Counted from the stretch's first letter, positions 36,867 through 49,329 are shown. The stretch is 64,000 nucleotides of DNA from Cryptomeria japonica (GCF_030272615.1 NC_081405.1:21676047-21740046), one strand, 5' to 3'. Notes: generated by a model not told the origin, from the sequence alone. Translations and numbers: made by a program.

Positions 36867-38401
36867 ATATGACCCCTAACAACACAATTTGGTGTCTTAA
36901 GGGGACCTATGGTGTCGTTAGGGGTCATATGGTGTCTTGGGACACCATAGGACCCCTTAAGACACAATATGACCCCTAATGACACAATATGACCCAAAGC
37001 GACCCAATATGGTGTCATTAAAGGTCATATGGTGTCTTAAGGGGTCCTATGGTGTCCCAAGACACCATATGACCCCTATGGACACATATGACCCCTAACG
37101 ACACCATAGGACCCCTTAAGACACCAAATAATATCGTTAGGGATCATATTGTGTCGTACGGGGTTGTAGGACACAATATGACCCCTAACGACATGATTTG
37201 GTGTCTTAAGGGGTCATATGGTGTCGTTAGGGGTCATATGGTGTCCATAGGGGTCATATGGTGTCTTGGGACACCATAGAACCCCTTAAGACACAATATG
37301 ACCCCTAACAACACAATATGACCCAAAGCGACCCAATATGGTGTCATTAGGGGTCATATGATGTCCTAAGAGGTCATAAGGGTTCATGGGACACCATATG
37401 ACCCCTATGGACACCATATGACCCCTAACGACACCATCAGACCCCTTAAGACACCAAATCATGTCGTTAGGGGTCATATTGTGTCCTACGACCCCGTATG
37501 ACACAATATGATCCCTAACGATATGATTTGGTGTCTTAAGGGGTCATATGGTGTCGTTAGGGCTCATATGGTGTCCATAGGGGTCATATGGTGTCTTGGG
37601 ACACCATAGTACCCCTTAAGACACCATATGACCCCTAATGACACCATATTGGGTCGCTTTGGGTCATATTGTGTCTTAAGGGGTCCTATGGTGTCCCAAG
37701 ACACCATATGACCCCTATGGACACCATATGACCCCTAACGACACCATAGGACCCCTTAAGACACCAAATCATGTCGTTAGGGGTCCTATGGTGTCGTTAA
37801 GGGTCATATGGACACCATATGATCCCGTACGACACAATATGACCCCTAACGACATGATTTGGTGTCTTAAGGGGTCCTATGGTGTTGTTAGGGGTCCTAT
37901 GGTGTCGTTAGGGGTCATATGGTGTCCATAGATGTCATATGGTGTCTTGGGACACCATAGGACCCCTTAAGACACCATAGGACCCCTTAAGACACCATAC
38001 ACCATAGGACCCCTTAAGACACCAAATCGTGTCGTAAGGGATCATATTGTGTCGTACGGGGTCGTAGGACACAATATGACCCCTAACGACATGATTTGGT
38101 GTCTTAAGGGGTCCTATGGTGTCGTTAGGGGTCATATGGTGTCCATAGGGGTCATATGGTGTCTTGGGACACCATAGGAACCCTTAAGACACAATATTAC
38201 CCCTTAGGACACAATATGACCCAAAGCGACCCAATATGGTGTCATTAGGGGTCATATGGTGTCCTAAGAGGTCATAAGGGTTCATGGGACACCATATGAC
38301 CCCTATGGACACCATATGACCCCTATGGACACCATATGACCCCTAACGACACCATCGGACCATTTAAGACACCAAATCATGTCATTAGGGGTCGTATTGT
38401 G
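36866..38401. repeat. Array of 20-bp units in both orientations
   Basis: About 1.5 kb is built from variants of ACACCATATGACCCCTAACG and its reverse complement, with versions ending CCTTAAG or carrying CATAGG. Unit spacing is 20 bases. Runs switch direction many times, so local palindromes such as TTGGGACACC / GGTGTCCCAA occur at every switch. Larger blocks (for example 37,100-37,330, 37,440-37,640 and 38,030-38,200) are near copies of one another. Open frames here are by-products of a unit lacking stops. Confidence 0.95.
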
Positions 38402-38488
38402 TGTGTCTCTCTCCCTCTCTCCCTCTCCTCCTCCTCCTCTCTCTCTCTCTCTCCCTCTCTCCCTCTCTCTCTCTCTCTCCCTCTCCTC

Positions 38489-38519
<31 letters not shown>

Positions 38520-38535
38520 TCCCTCTCACCCTCTC

Positions 38536-38573
<38 letters not shown>

Positions 38574-38578
38574 TCCTC

Positions 38579-38610
<32 letters not shown>

Positions 38611-38623
38611 CTCTCGCCCTCTC

Positions 38624-38673
<50 letters not shown>

Positions 38674-38879
38674 TGTCCCTCTCCTCCTCTCCTCCTCTCT
38701 CTCTCTCTCTCCCTCTCTCCCTCTCCTCCTCTCTCTATCTCTCTCTCTCCCTCTCTCCCTCTCCTCCTCTCTCTCTCTCTCCCTATCTCTCTCTCTCTCT
38801 CCCTCTCCTCCTCTCTCTCTCTTTCTCTCTCCCTCTCTTCCTCTCCTCTCTCTCTCTCTCTCCCTCTCTCCCTCTCCTC

Positions 38880-38910
<31 letters not shown>

Positions 38911-38923
38911 TCTCCCTCTCCTC

Positions 38924-38969
<46 letters not shown>

Positions 38970-39027
38970 TTCTCCTCTCTCTCTCTCTCTCTCCCTCTCT
39001 CCCTCTCCTCATCCTCTCTCTCTCTCT
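38402..39027 (+). repeat. (CT)n microsatellite, right arm of foldback
   Basis: About 625 bp of CT with regular CCCTCTCTCC and CTCCTCCTCT interruptions, roughly twice the length of the GA arm. This polypyrimidine strand could form triplex DNA. It is not coding, despite the long serine/leucine frames. Confidence 0.97.
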
Positions 39028-39196
39028 AAAATATGACCAATAAAATCCGATATCCGATTTAATCAGATATTGGATTTTTGCCATGTGGCAGTTTAGTTCG
39101 TAAATGGCGGCAACGGGAATTTTTTTGGGGGACCACATATTTTTGTACTAAAATCGAATATCGGATTTTATCGGATATCCAATTTTGATACTAAAA

Positions 39197-39378
39197 ACCC
39201 AAAAAAAAAAAGGTTTGTGGGCCATTCTGTTGATTCCAAGGGGCGAGAGTCTGGGTCCTATGTTTTCTGTCAACGATCACAGGGTTGCAGACAACTAGAG
39301 ACAAATTAGTGCTTTTGGGAGATTCTTAAAGTGAAAACTTACATTGTCAATCACGAAGGAGCATATGTGTGGAGGGAA
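39197..39378 (+). other. Leader of the C transposase gene
   Basis: From the outer end of the foldback to the ATG at 39379. No gene. It has an A-run (39,199-39,211). I could not pick a TATA box with confidence. Confidence 0.4.
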
Positions 39379-42300
39379 ATGGGGAGTAGTAGTTGTCGAA
39401 AGTCTAAATGCAAAAGAAAACTTTCAAATGACCAAGTTGAAGTGTATAGAGAAACAGATAGAGAATGTCATAGGAGGAGAAGATAAGGTATGTTAAATAT
39501 TGCTAATGTTACTTCAACTGAAGAGGAAATTGAAATTGAAATTGTGCCACAAGTTATTGAAAATGAAAATGTAGATTTTGAAAGTGAAAATACTGAAAAT
39601 GTTGAAAGTGATAATGAAAATGCTCAACATGTGGAAAATGTGCCACAAGTTATTGAAAATGAAAATGTAGATTTTGAAAGTGAAAATATTGAAAATTTTG
39701 AAAATGTTGAAAGTGATAATGAAAATGCTCAACATGTTGAAAATGTGCCACAAGTTATTGAAAATGAAAATGTAGATTTTGAAAGTGAAAATATTGAAAA
39801 TTTTGATAATGTTGAAAGTGATAATGAAAATGCTCAACATGTGGAAAATTTTGACATAGGAGGTGAAAATGTGGAAAACTTTAACATTGAAGGTGGAATT
39901 GCCTCACCAAGTGAACCACATGTAACACCTAATTACTTTAGAAATGAAGACCCTCTCATGGATGAAAGACAAATTCCAAATCCAGGACCTTCAAGAACCC
40001 CAAAATGGTTATTTGAAATCGATGAGAACATTATTGCGAATCTTGAAGGCAAGAGGTCAACAAGAACCATTCGGTTGTGGGCTACAAAACTTTTCAACCA
40101 AAATTTTAGAAATAAGACATTGATCAAGTAATGCCGACTCTTTGTTCAATTGCTAAAGATGATAAAGATGAGACCATTGCTAAACAAATTGAAGATTCAT
40201 ATGAACAAGAAAACGGAGAGAAATTCTATTATTGCAAAAAATCTATTTGACACTCTCAATTCTATTGGAAAGAATACCAAAGAAAGAGATAAGAGAGCCA
40301 CTCGAAGAGTGATTACAACCTCCTTAGTAAGCCATCAATTTAGGAAGGCTCATCAAATGAGACAAACTTGTGTTGATTTTAACATAAACCGTAAAACTTT
40401 GGATAGAGCACTTGCACGAAGACAAAGACTTGACGATCCACTTCAACAAGATACATGGGCATTTGGTGGGAGGCTTCCACGTGTTGATAGAAAGTTGACT
40501 GACAATGTGAAGGAAGAGATTCAACAATTTTGGCACTCTAATTCTAGAGTGTCACCCAATGTAAAGGAAGTTTTGAAATTAAGAATCGGCAACCGAGACC
40601 ACACACCGCATCCCAAACATTTCTTGGAATCAAGCCAAACAATGTTGTACAAATTTTTTTGTGAATTACATCCAACTTTGCAAATATCACAAAGGGCCTT
40701 TGAATCTTTGAAACCATTTTATTGTGTTCCTCTTGAGATTCGCAATACCTGTTGTTGCAAGTACCATGTGGAGTTTTCAATGTACCATGAACTTTTATGT
40801 CATATTCGTTCTACGATGCGTACTAATGAGATGTTGCAGGAGTGTGGTGCAATGTTATTTCTGAGATCATCAAGAGACTTGCAAGATCTATTTTTATGCC
40901 CTAGAGATGATAGATGCTATTTCTATAGAAATTATTGTTTGAATGAGAAGTGCTCAGAATGCGGTGGGTTGTCAAAGTTTGTTTCATGTTTTCATGTTGG
41001 CAGCGAACACGAGTTTGGAAATAATTATGTTAAGAAAAAAATGTACAAGACAGTGAAATATACTGTGAAGAGTGGAGGTGAAGGTTCTAGATGTGAATTA
41101 GTCTCAAGAGAAGTGAGTATTGCTGATTTTATTTTGGATTTTAAGGAAAATCTTTTCTACAAGTATGCAAGGCACACCCATAGGTCTCAGTGGTTGGATC
41201 AATAGTTCAGGATGTGTAAGAACTCTTTCCCAATTGGCACTATTGTATCGGTGGTTGATTTTGCAAGAACTATACATTGCAACCACAGAATGAGGTACAG
41301 TCTCAGTACTACAATTCATTCCAGATTGCTATTTTTTTTCACATTACATATAGACATGCTCCTGATAGTACAGAAGAGGACAAGAAGATAATCAAGGAGT
41401 ATCATTTTTATATGAGCGATGATAGATCACACTCCTCTGAGTATGTGCAACATTCTTTCGAGAATTTTTTTGAGTTCTTGCATGAGAAAGATATTGCAAT
41501 TGACCGACATATAATATGGTCAGATAACTGTACAGGTCAATTCAAGAATGTGCATATGTTTTACTGGTTGAGTAGAATGCATGTGGAGAGGCGTATACCT
41601 CATATTTGGTGTTTTTTTGAGGCGGGGCATGGGAAGGGAGAGCATGATGGAATAGGTGCATGTTTGAAGAGAGCTCTAGTTAAGGAGCAATTGAGGATTT
41701 CAGGTGCAAATTTCTCTAATGCACGTTCTATTATTGATTGGTGTAGTTCAGCATTGTCACATGGAGGTACTCTTGATTCAACAGTGAGCAGATTCTTTTG
41801 GTTGGTTGAGGAGGGAATAGTGGGAGATAGATTGGATTGTCAAACAATTAAAGATTCTTCAAAGATGCATTCATTTCTCAGCTCAGATGCAAGTACATGG
41901 ACCATTTGGACACGAGCGTTGGCTTGTTTTTGTCAGAGTTGTCTTCAGTGTGATTGGGATCAGTGCGAGTCAAGTGAGTGGGTTGATACGTGGGTTCCCC
42001 ACTATCTAACTCCTTTATCTCAAACAATATCCTTGTCAAATGATGACATGGAAAGTTCATTTGAGTATGATCGTCTATCAGATCTTGTACAACCAGGACA
42101 TGTTTTTGTAGTTGTTGCACTGCAAGGGAATGAAGAGAGATCAGAATATTGGTTGGCACAATGTGTATAGGGAAAACAAAAGCTAACACAACCAGTGATA
42201 GATGATGATGGGTTCAATATCCTATAGGTTTAGTTGTTGTTGTGGGAACTTGGTTGCGAACATACATGATTAGAAAGAATGGCATACCTGCATTTGAAGA

Positions 42301-42481
42301 CTATGAGAGACACAAAACCATTATAATGTATTCACACCTTATTATAGCTACAAATGTCAAGTTGTTGAAGCATCAAGCAAAACCGAAGACCAAAGAGCTA
42401 TGGATAGTGACTACTGCTGATCATGAAGCAATACTGGATACTCTTAAACAAAGAGATGACCCTTCAAGCACACTTGAGTAG
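39379..42481 (+). pseudogene. Putative DDE-type transposase of transposon C
   Basis: One frame from ATG 39379 (MGSSSCRKSKCKRKL, a basic start) continues through an acidic region with three copies of a PQVIENENVDFESEN unit, a helical DNA-binding-like part (FNINRKTLDRALARRQ), and a Cys/His part (NTCCCKYHVEFSMYHELL; CLNEKCSECGG). The core follows: VDFA at 41254, SDNCTGQFKN at 41520, and GHGKGEHDGIGACLKRAL from 41625. Candidate acidic residues are at 41257, 41523 and 41646. The end is a double stop at 42479. Damage: stops at 39484, 40129, 41203 and 42168, and frame changes near 41,266 and 42,213. The same motif order is, from memory, found in uncharacterised animal proteins linked to repeats. It would cut and rejoin the element's ends. 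Superfamily uncertain, Sola suggested by TSD length. Confidence 0.7.
39544..39855 (+). repeat. In-frame acidic repeat in the transposase N-terminus
   Basis: Three units begin at 39544, 39640 and 39745, 96 and 105 bases apart (32 and 35 codons). They are rich in Glu, Asn and Asp. A shortened fourth copy follows. Confidence 0.9.
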
Positions 42482-44213
42482 TAGGTCTTTAATGGTGCCT
42501 TATTTTTTTATCATGCATTTCATTTCAAACATTGATCATTAAACCTTAATGTTCAATTTTGTTACGTGTATATTAAGGATGTGCTCAAAATGCAGGTCTA
42601 TTGATGAACATTTTTTTTTGGCAACACGGTTTTTGCATGCACATAGCGAGTACACTCGATATAATTGGAAGGGACGTATTTTTGCAACACGACTTATTAT
42701 CATGCATTTGATGAGCTTTACAATTTTTGTTATTAGAGAACACTATTTGATAATTTTTTATGATATAATTATCACATAACCTTTATGCTCATGAAGGTAT
42801 TTTTTGATGATATACAATAGTATCACATTATGATTTTTGTGTCAACATAGTGGGTTCTGTTGATATAATTCGAAGGGACGTATTTTTATGGTATATGATC
42901 CCACCTTTTCATTTATTATCATGCATTTCAGTTGAAATGATTATCATAAATCCGTTATGTTCATCCATGCATTTTATGTGTAGACTAACAATTCTTAAAA
43001 ATACAGGTTCATGCTAGATCATTCGTTGTTGACGAGACCCTCTCTTGGTGATGGTACATATTCCTTTGTGCATTAATGAGATTAAATTGTGGGTCTTGTT
43101 GTATTTATTATCATGAAGATGATTCAAATGCATGTGGCCAGGACACATCTGCAATGGATCAAATTGTCATGACAGATGATCTATTGAATCAAACATTTGA
43201 CATTGATAGTCAGGTAAATAGGTTAATGTTGGGCCTTCAACATCAACACCTACTAGTCAAAGTGGTCATCGAACTTTCACTCAGGTAACCTTGTCTATTT
43301 TTATTCATTAATGGTTTATAAAATAAAGTCAGTTAGATTTTGGCAATTGAATAACATTGTTTCATTTTCAGATGCTGACATCAGATGCACCTAATATTCT
43401 CTCCACAATGGAGCATGGTGTTCTCTAGCAGTAGCATCTTTGATGCTTTTGACAGTAGTATGAGTCAGATTAATAAATTTCTAATTTGATGCTTCCCACA
43501 AGGCTTTGCAACTTCAGATTGTGAGTGTGCCCCTGTTACAAATGAATTGTACTTTAATCGACATAGATGGTCTATGATGGCTTTTTTGTAAGACTATATG
43601 GTTTTATTACATATATTGTACTTTAATCGACATATAACAATATCCAAGTGGTGGTTGGCATGAGCTTGAATATGGTAAGTTGTATGCATCTTGAAGTTGA
43701 ATATGATATGTTGTATACATCTTGAAGTTGAACTTTGATTAGACTTTGTCAGCATTTGATGAATCATAAATGTCATTTTATTATGAATCTTGTGAGTGTG
43801 AGGTGTAGGAATAAATATCAATTACTTTGAAAGTCATGGATGGTTGTCCTCATATGATAACCACCAGAAGGTTGTACCTTATGAAGAAAAGCTAAACAGA
43901 TAATAACTAATTGAGAACATCAATTCAAATCCATAATCTAGAGGATACTAATAACAGATCTTTGTATATTTATATTTTCTAATAATGAAACAGGTACAAC
44001 TGTATTGAGATAAAATGAAGCTTTTCTCTCATATGAAGATGTCACAGTGGCAAATTGGTCTTTATTATAATACACAAGACATAAGTAAAATCAAAATGCT
44101 CTCAGGGTACGGTTTTGGACTTGAACCATATTGCATAAATCTCAAGGCTTCAACTTGATTATCATTAAAGGTTTCTGATTGTTTACAAAATATCCCTTCA
44201 TATCCCTTCATGG
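42482..44213 (+). other. Region 3' of the C transposase gene, no clear gene
   Basis: AT-rich. Several short segments look like exons because they sit between AG and GT signals (for example after TACAG at 43,005, and before GTAAAT at 43,215 and GTAACC at 43,288). The frame 43076-43288 has a few Cys residues (NCGSCCIYYHEDD). I could not join them into one convincing protein. Confidence 0.35.
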
Positions 44214-46440
44214 ATGTCACATGCGTAGGGTATGACTCCGAGCATCGGATTGAGTGGGGGGGGCAAAGTAGGAGCATGCGTAGGGTAATTATGCCTAACT
44301 GGACATGTTGGAGCTGATGGTTCATCATCGCGATGAGCTGAACGAGAAATCGACCAGGCGACAACATTCCATTGAGTGAGACTGACGATTTTTTCACCAA
44401 CCGAAAAATTGCTGCCCTAATAAAACCATAGGGAAACTTGAAATACCAAGATAGGCTTTTGTAGGGACCCCTCTCGTGGCCCTGTAGGTTCAAATGGATT
44501 GTTCACAGGTGCCACAGATTCCAAGTTAGGGCCCATCAAAGTTTGACAATTTTGAGCACTTAGGGCGCTCAAGGGACGACGCCGGTAGGGTATGACCCCG
44601 AGTGTTCGATTGAGTGGGGGGGAAAAATAGGAGCATGCGTAGGGTAATTATGCCCAACTAGACATGTTGGAGCCGACGGTTCATCATCGCGACGAGCTGA
44701 ACAAGAAATCGACCAGGCGACAACATTCCATTGAGTGAGACTGACGATTTTTTCGCCAACCGAAAAATTGCTGCCCTAATAAAACCATAGGGCAACATGA
44801 AATACCGAGATAGGATTTTGTAGGGACCCCTCTCGTGGCCCTATAGGTTCAAATGGATCATTTGTAGGTGCCACAAATTCCAAGTTAGGGCCCGTCAAAG
44901 TTTGACAATTTTGAGCACTTAGGGCTCTCAAGGGACGATGCCGGTAGGGTATGACCCTGAGCGTTCGATCGAGTGGGGGGCCAAAAAAGGAGAATGCATA
45001 TGGTAATTATGCCTAAATGGACATGTCAGAGCTGATAGTTCATCATTGCGATGAGCTGAACGAGAAATCGACCAGGCGACAACATTCCATTGAGTGAGAC
45101 TGACGATTTTTTCGCCAACCGAGAAATTCCTGCCCTAATAAAACCGTAGGGAAAATTGAAATACCGAGATAGGCTTTTGTAGGGACCCCTCTTGTGGCCC
45201 CGTAGGTTCAAACATATTGTTTGCAGGTGCCATAGATTCCAAGTTAGGGCCCGTCAAAGTTTGACAATTTTGAGCACTTAGGGCACTCAAGGGACGACAC
45301 CGGTAGGGTATGACCTCGAGCATTCGATCGAGTGGGGGAGAAAAATAGGAGCATGCGTAGGGTAATTATGCCTAACTGGACATGTCAGAGCTGACAGTTC
45401 GTCATCACGATGAGCTGAACGAGAAATCGACTAGGCAACAACATTCCATTGAGTGAGACTAACGATTTTTTTGCCAACCGAAAAATTGCTGCCCTAATAA
45501 AACCGTAGGGAAACTTGAAATACCGAGATAGGCTTTTGTAGGGACCCCTCTCATGGCCCCGTAGGTTCAAACAGATCATTTGCAGGTGCCACAAATTTTG
45601 AGTTAAGGCCCGTCAAAGTTTTACAATTTTGAGCACTTAGGGTGCTCAAGGGACAACGCCGGTAGGGTATGACCTTGAGCGTTCGATCGACTGGGGGGGA
45701 AAAATAGGAGCATGCATAGGGCAATTATGCCTAACCGGACATGTCAGAGCTGACGGTTCGTCATCGCGACGAGGTGAATGAGAAATTGACCAGGCGACAA
45801 CATTCCATTGAGTGAGACTGACGATTTTTTTGCCAACCAAAAAATTGCTACCCTAATAAAACCGTAGGGAAACTTGAAATACTGAGATAGGCTTTTGTAG
45901 GGACCCCTCTTGTGGCCCCATAGGTTCAAACGGATTGTTCATAGGTGCCACAGATTCTGAGTTAGGGCCCGTCAAAGTTTGATAATTTTGAGCACTTAGG
46001 GCGCTCAAGGGACGACACCGGTAGGGTATGACCCTGAGCATTCGATCGAGTGGGGGGGAAAAACAGGAGCATGCATAGGGTAATTATGCCTAACTGGACA
46101 TGTCGGAGCTGACAATTTGTCATCGTGATGAGCTGAACAAGAAATTGGCCACGCGACAACATTCCATTGAGTGAGACTGATGATTTTTTGCCAACCAAAA
46201 AATTGCTTCCCTAATAAAACCGTATAGAAACTTGAAAAATAAAGATAGGCTTTTGTAGGGACCCCTCTCGTGCCCCCATAGGTTCAAACAGATCATTCAC
46301 AGGTGCCATAGATTCCAAGTTAGGGCCCATCAAAGTTTGACAATTTTGAGCACTTAGGGCACTCAAGGGACGACGCCGGTAGGGTATGACCTCGAGCGTT
46401 CGATCAAGTGGGGGGGCAAAACAGGAGCATGCATAGGGTA
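44214..46440. repeat. 359-bp tandem array inside C
   Basis: The phrase TAGGGTATGAC starts at 44226, 44586, 44945, 45304, 45663, 46022 and 46380, giving six units of 358-360 bp and a partial seventh. Each unit has 'ccattgagtgagactgacgattttt', 'aaataccgagataggcttttgtagggacccctc' and a G-run after 'gagtgggg'. Units are richer in GC than their surroundings. Minus-strand frames of about 60-140 residues repeat with the unit and are not real genes as far as I can see. Confidence 0.95.
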
Positions 46441-46635
46441 TTGTTCATTAAATGAATTGTATTGTTTATGAATTGTATTGTTCATTGAATGAATTTTATT
46501 GTATTGTTGATTAAATGAATTGTATTGTTCATTAAATAAATTGTATTGTATTGTTCATTAAATGAATTATATTGTTCATTATAAAAACAACACTTACGAT
46601 GAAATGAAATGAATTGTATTGTTCATTAAATAGCC
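46441..46635. repeat. Minisatellite ATTGTTCATTAAATGAATTGT
   Basis: About eight imperfect copies of a roughly 21-28 bp AT-rich unit directly follow the last 359-bp unit. The unit is partly palindromic (TTCATTAAATGAA). Confidence 0.85.
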
Positions 46636-46899
46636 ATTATTAACCATTGTTAATTACTGGAATGAAGATTAAAGATTTCCATGATAACACCACACACAAA
46701 TGAGCAACAATTTATATGATCGAATATCAACTTCTGTATATATAAAAATGTCGAATGATTACAAATGTATGTCCATACACAAATATGGCATAAACACCAA
46801 CTGAAACAAAATGTATGTCTAAATACATGAATGTATGTCCATATACAAAATATACATGCCAACTAGACATGTAAGCATCCCAAAACTATCTATAACATC
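46636..46899 (-). other. 3' untranslated region of C gene 2
   Basis: It follows the stop at 46900-46902 on the minus strand. It is AT-rich, with repeated 'atgtatgtcc-ata' phrases near 46,767-46,850. No gene. Confidence 0.45.
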
Positions 46900-47332
46900 C
46901 TAAGCTACTGATGGATCATCAAAGTCGATCCTCTTCACCACACTGCTCAGCTCTAAAGGATCCTACACAAGAAAAACAAACCACGATTAATATTAGTTAT
47001 ATTATATAATTCACATTCAAAAAGTTAACATAAAAATGAACTATTTAATTGAACTATTCATGTTTACCTCATCTCCACGTTTTCTCTTCAGCTTTGCAGG
47101 ACTCTTGATGTATGTCTTCGGTAGAGGAGGTATGTTTTGAATATTTTCATAAACAACCTACATATGTTTAGAAACATGACATTGATACAAGTTAGCATAT
47201 AATTGTCACTGATAATAACAAATTATATATACTAATAAAAAAATAAAATAAACACACATCTACTCGAGGCATCTCTTCTTCTTCTTCAGGTATACTGGGT
47301 GTAGTCATCAAGGATTTGAAGCCAAGGATTCT
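46900..47332 (-). pseudogene. C gene 2, last three exons
   Basis: Inferred exons are 47332-47264 (69 nt, RILGFKSL...EEEEEMPR), 47157-47068 (90 nt, VVYENIQN...KLKRKRGDE) and 46962-46900 (63 nt, DPLELSSVVKRIDF...SVA, stop). Each starts after AG and all internal ends are followed by GT (GTAGAT, GTAAAC). All are multiples of three in phase 0, so they join without a stop. The EEEEE run and KLKRKRGD suggest an acidic segment and a nuclear signal. They continue the gene that starts at 56641. Element D sits in the intron just upstream, only 13 bases from the first acceptor here. Function unknown. Confidence 0.6.
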
Positions 47333-47345
47333 CTGTATATATACA

Positions 47346-48575
47346 TGTAAAGCAGAAAAATCGAACCCTAGTTGTTCTCCCCTCCCCAACTCCAAGGAGA
47401 GAGAAGGGAGATCACTAGGGTTGATGGTTTTCACTTAGGGGAGACTTTACATTCAAAAGAGGGGTTGAAACCCACAAGATCCAATCCCACGCAATGCAAG
47501 ATTGGATTCTAAATGAGTTTCAAGGGTTGTGACATCAAGGATACCCTCTTTTGTAAAGAATATAGATAGAATGATTGACCTAGGAATGTATGTAAAGTAA
47601 GAAAGATTCACTTGTAAACAGAGATAGGGATATGGGATGAAGCTAGGAACCTGGAATTAATAGTAAAATGTCGAGACGGTGCTGTTCTACAAATTTGAGT
47701 GAAAGTTGACAGGACGATGGCGCCTGGCGTGCACACGGTCCTCCGAAAAATCCGCGAAACGAAGGTGGATCTGTTCGTCTCTGCACAAGGATTCCAGATC
47801 TTCAATTACAGCCGCGTACCTGCAACCTACACACAGAAAAGAGAGGACAATTGGGGGGTTAGGGATTAGGGGTTTGCCTTTAGGTCAAACCCTAGTTTTG
47901 GAATTAACCAAGAAATGAAAATGCTGTAAATGTAAATGTTTATAATGTAAACAAGTACCGTTACCTTGTTGTAAGAATGTTTGTATTCTTACATGCGAAG
48001 GTGTAATGTATGTAGTATGTTGTATGTTGTATGTGCTCTCCTCTTCAATGGTTGAATCCTTGTCTTGAATGCAACACCTAGCCTTGAATGGAGACTTAGA
48101 ATGCTCAATTGCTTGAAAGAATGCTTGAATGCTTGAATGTTTGAATGTTTGAATATTGCTTCCGCGTCTTGCTCTTTCTTATTTCCTTCCTCCCTTTCTA
48201 GGAGAGGAAAAGTAGTTTATATACTTGTCAATTAGGGTTGATAGACTGATTTTTCCAACCTTAGGCCGACCAGGAAACATTATTTCCCGAATTGCAAACT
48301 TAAAGACCCGATGCCCAAAAGAGACCAGGCCCAAAATAGGGCCAGGGAGCAGGGTGCTGGGTGCCCTAGTCCTGAAGGACCAGGGTGCTAGGCACCATGG
48401 TCCCACCTCCCGGGACAGTAGGGTGCAAGGAGGGATCAGGCCAGGGTGCAGAAAAATGCAGTTTTTGGTGTTGTAAACAGGTTTCGGGGTCTCCATTCAG
48501 GTTCAACGTTGCGTCGCCATCATGAAGACCCAAATGCAGTCAAAATTGCAAGTGTCACAATTTTAGGATGCTACA
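47346..48575 (-). repeat. 3' LTR of D
   Basis: It is 1,230 bp, TGTAAAGCAG to ATGCTACA on the plus strand. It carries two copies of the 30-bp minisatellite (about 48,345-48,405), where the 5' LTR has three. The GTGCAC-containing motif is at 47712-47741. Confidence 0.95.
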
Positions 48576-49329
48576 TTTAGCCCCCACTTTAGCGAGAGTA
48601 TAAGCATACGCTCATACTTCTGGTAAAGTACAAGGAAACAACATTGAAAAACTTTCACCACGTCAAGGAGGCAAGATACACCAAGCCCCCAGTGGACTAA
48701 GGATCTTATGAATTTGATTGAAAAAGTAAAAGGGAAGATCACGAGGGAGAACCATGACTGTCAGTAGTAAGGTTCCCTCACTATGAGTCATGCAAGAAAG
48801 ATATCAAAAAATTTCAAGGCAAAGCTAAATTTGTCAAGAAATTTTCAAGTATCTTGAAAAGATATGAACGGGATGTATGCCCCCCTATGTTAAAGCGATC
48901 GCACATGCCTCATCGGGGGTGATTGCTTTAAGGTAGTGATACATATAAGAAATGAGAAGGGAAAGGAGCACGTTATCACAAGGATTTAGCCCCCAAGTGT
49001 GAGATAAGCCCAAGGATAATAGACACAAAACACAAAGCACAAGGTGACTTCGCTTTCCTTGGGGTCAGTATGTTGTATGATAATTCATGTATATCATATG
49101 TATGTATGCATAATTGTTCTTCATTCCCCAATCAAGGAAGGTCACCTAGAAGAAGGGAACACATGTGTCTTTTGAGTCAACATGAGAGAGACCAAAAGAG
49201 ATCTCAATGCTTTGCATCATCCTCAAGTAGACAACACTAAGGAAAACAAATAGAAGAATGAGAATAACACATAGAAGAAGTAACAAAAGAGATCAAGAGA
49301 GGAGGAGAGAGTCTGCTATGCTAATGAAA
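48576..49329 (-). other. 3' untranslated region and polypurine tract of D
   Basis: The polypurine tract complement lies next to the LTR at 48576-48590. The rest has no ORF. It includes 'ttagcccccaagtg' at 48,988 and 'agccccca' at 48,694, extra polypurine-like tracts. Confidence 0.7.

Noticed and set aside
36866-38401. Possible CRISPR array because of regular short repeats
   Set aside because: Units are contiguous, occur in both directions and have no unique spacers; the window is plant DNA.
38336-39138. Frames of 180-235 residues over the CT block on both strands
   Set aside because: Pure repeat translation, open in overlapping frames of both strands, so not genes.
43076-43288. Additional exons of the C transposase gene
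   Set aside because: Splice-like signals exist, but I could not join them in one frame with the transposase, which already ends in a double stop at 42479.
44065-46198. Series of similar minus-strand ORFs (MNLQGHERGPYKSL type), looking like a gene family
   Set aside because: They recur every 359 bases because the DNA is a tandem array. Frames break differently in each unit and no domain is visible.
47608-47918. ORFs on both strands inside the D LTR, also at 54213-54520 and 55534-54784
   Set aside because: They lie within LTR sequence, overlap on opposite strands and are not conserved in the solo LTR frame.
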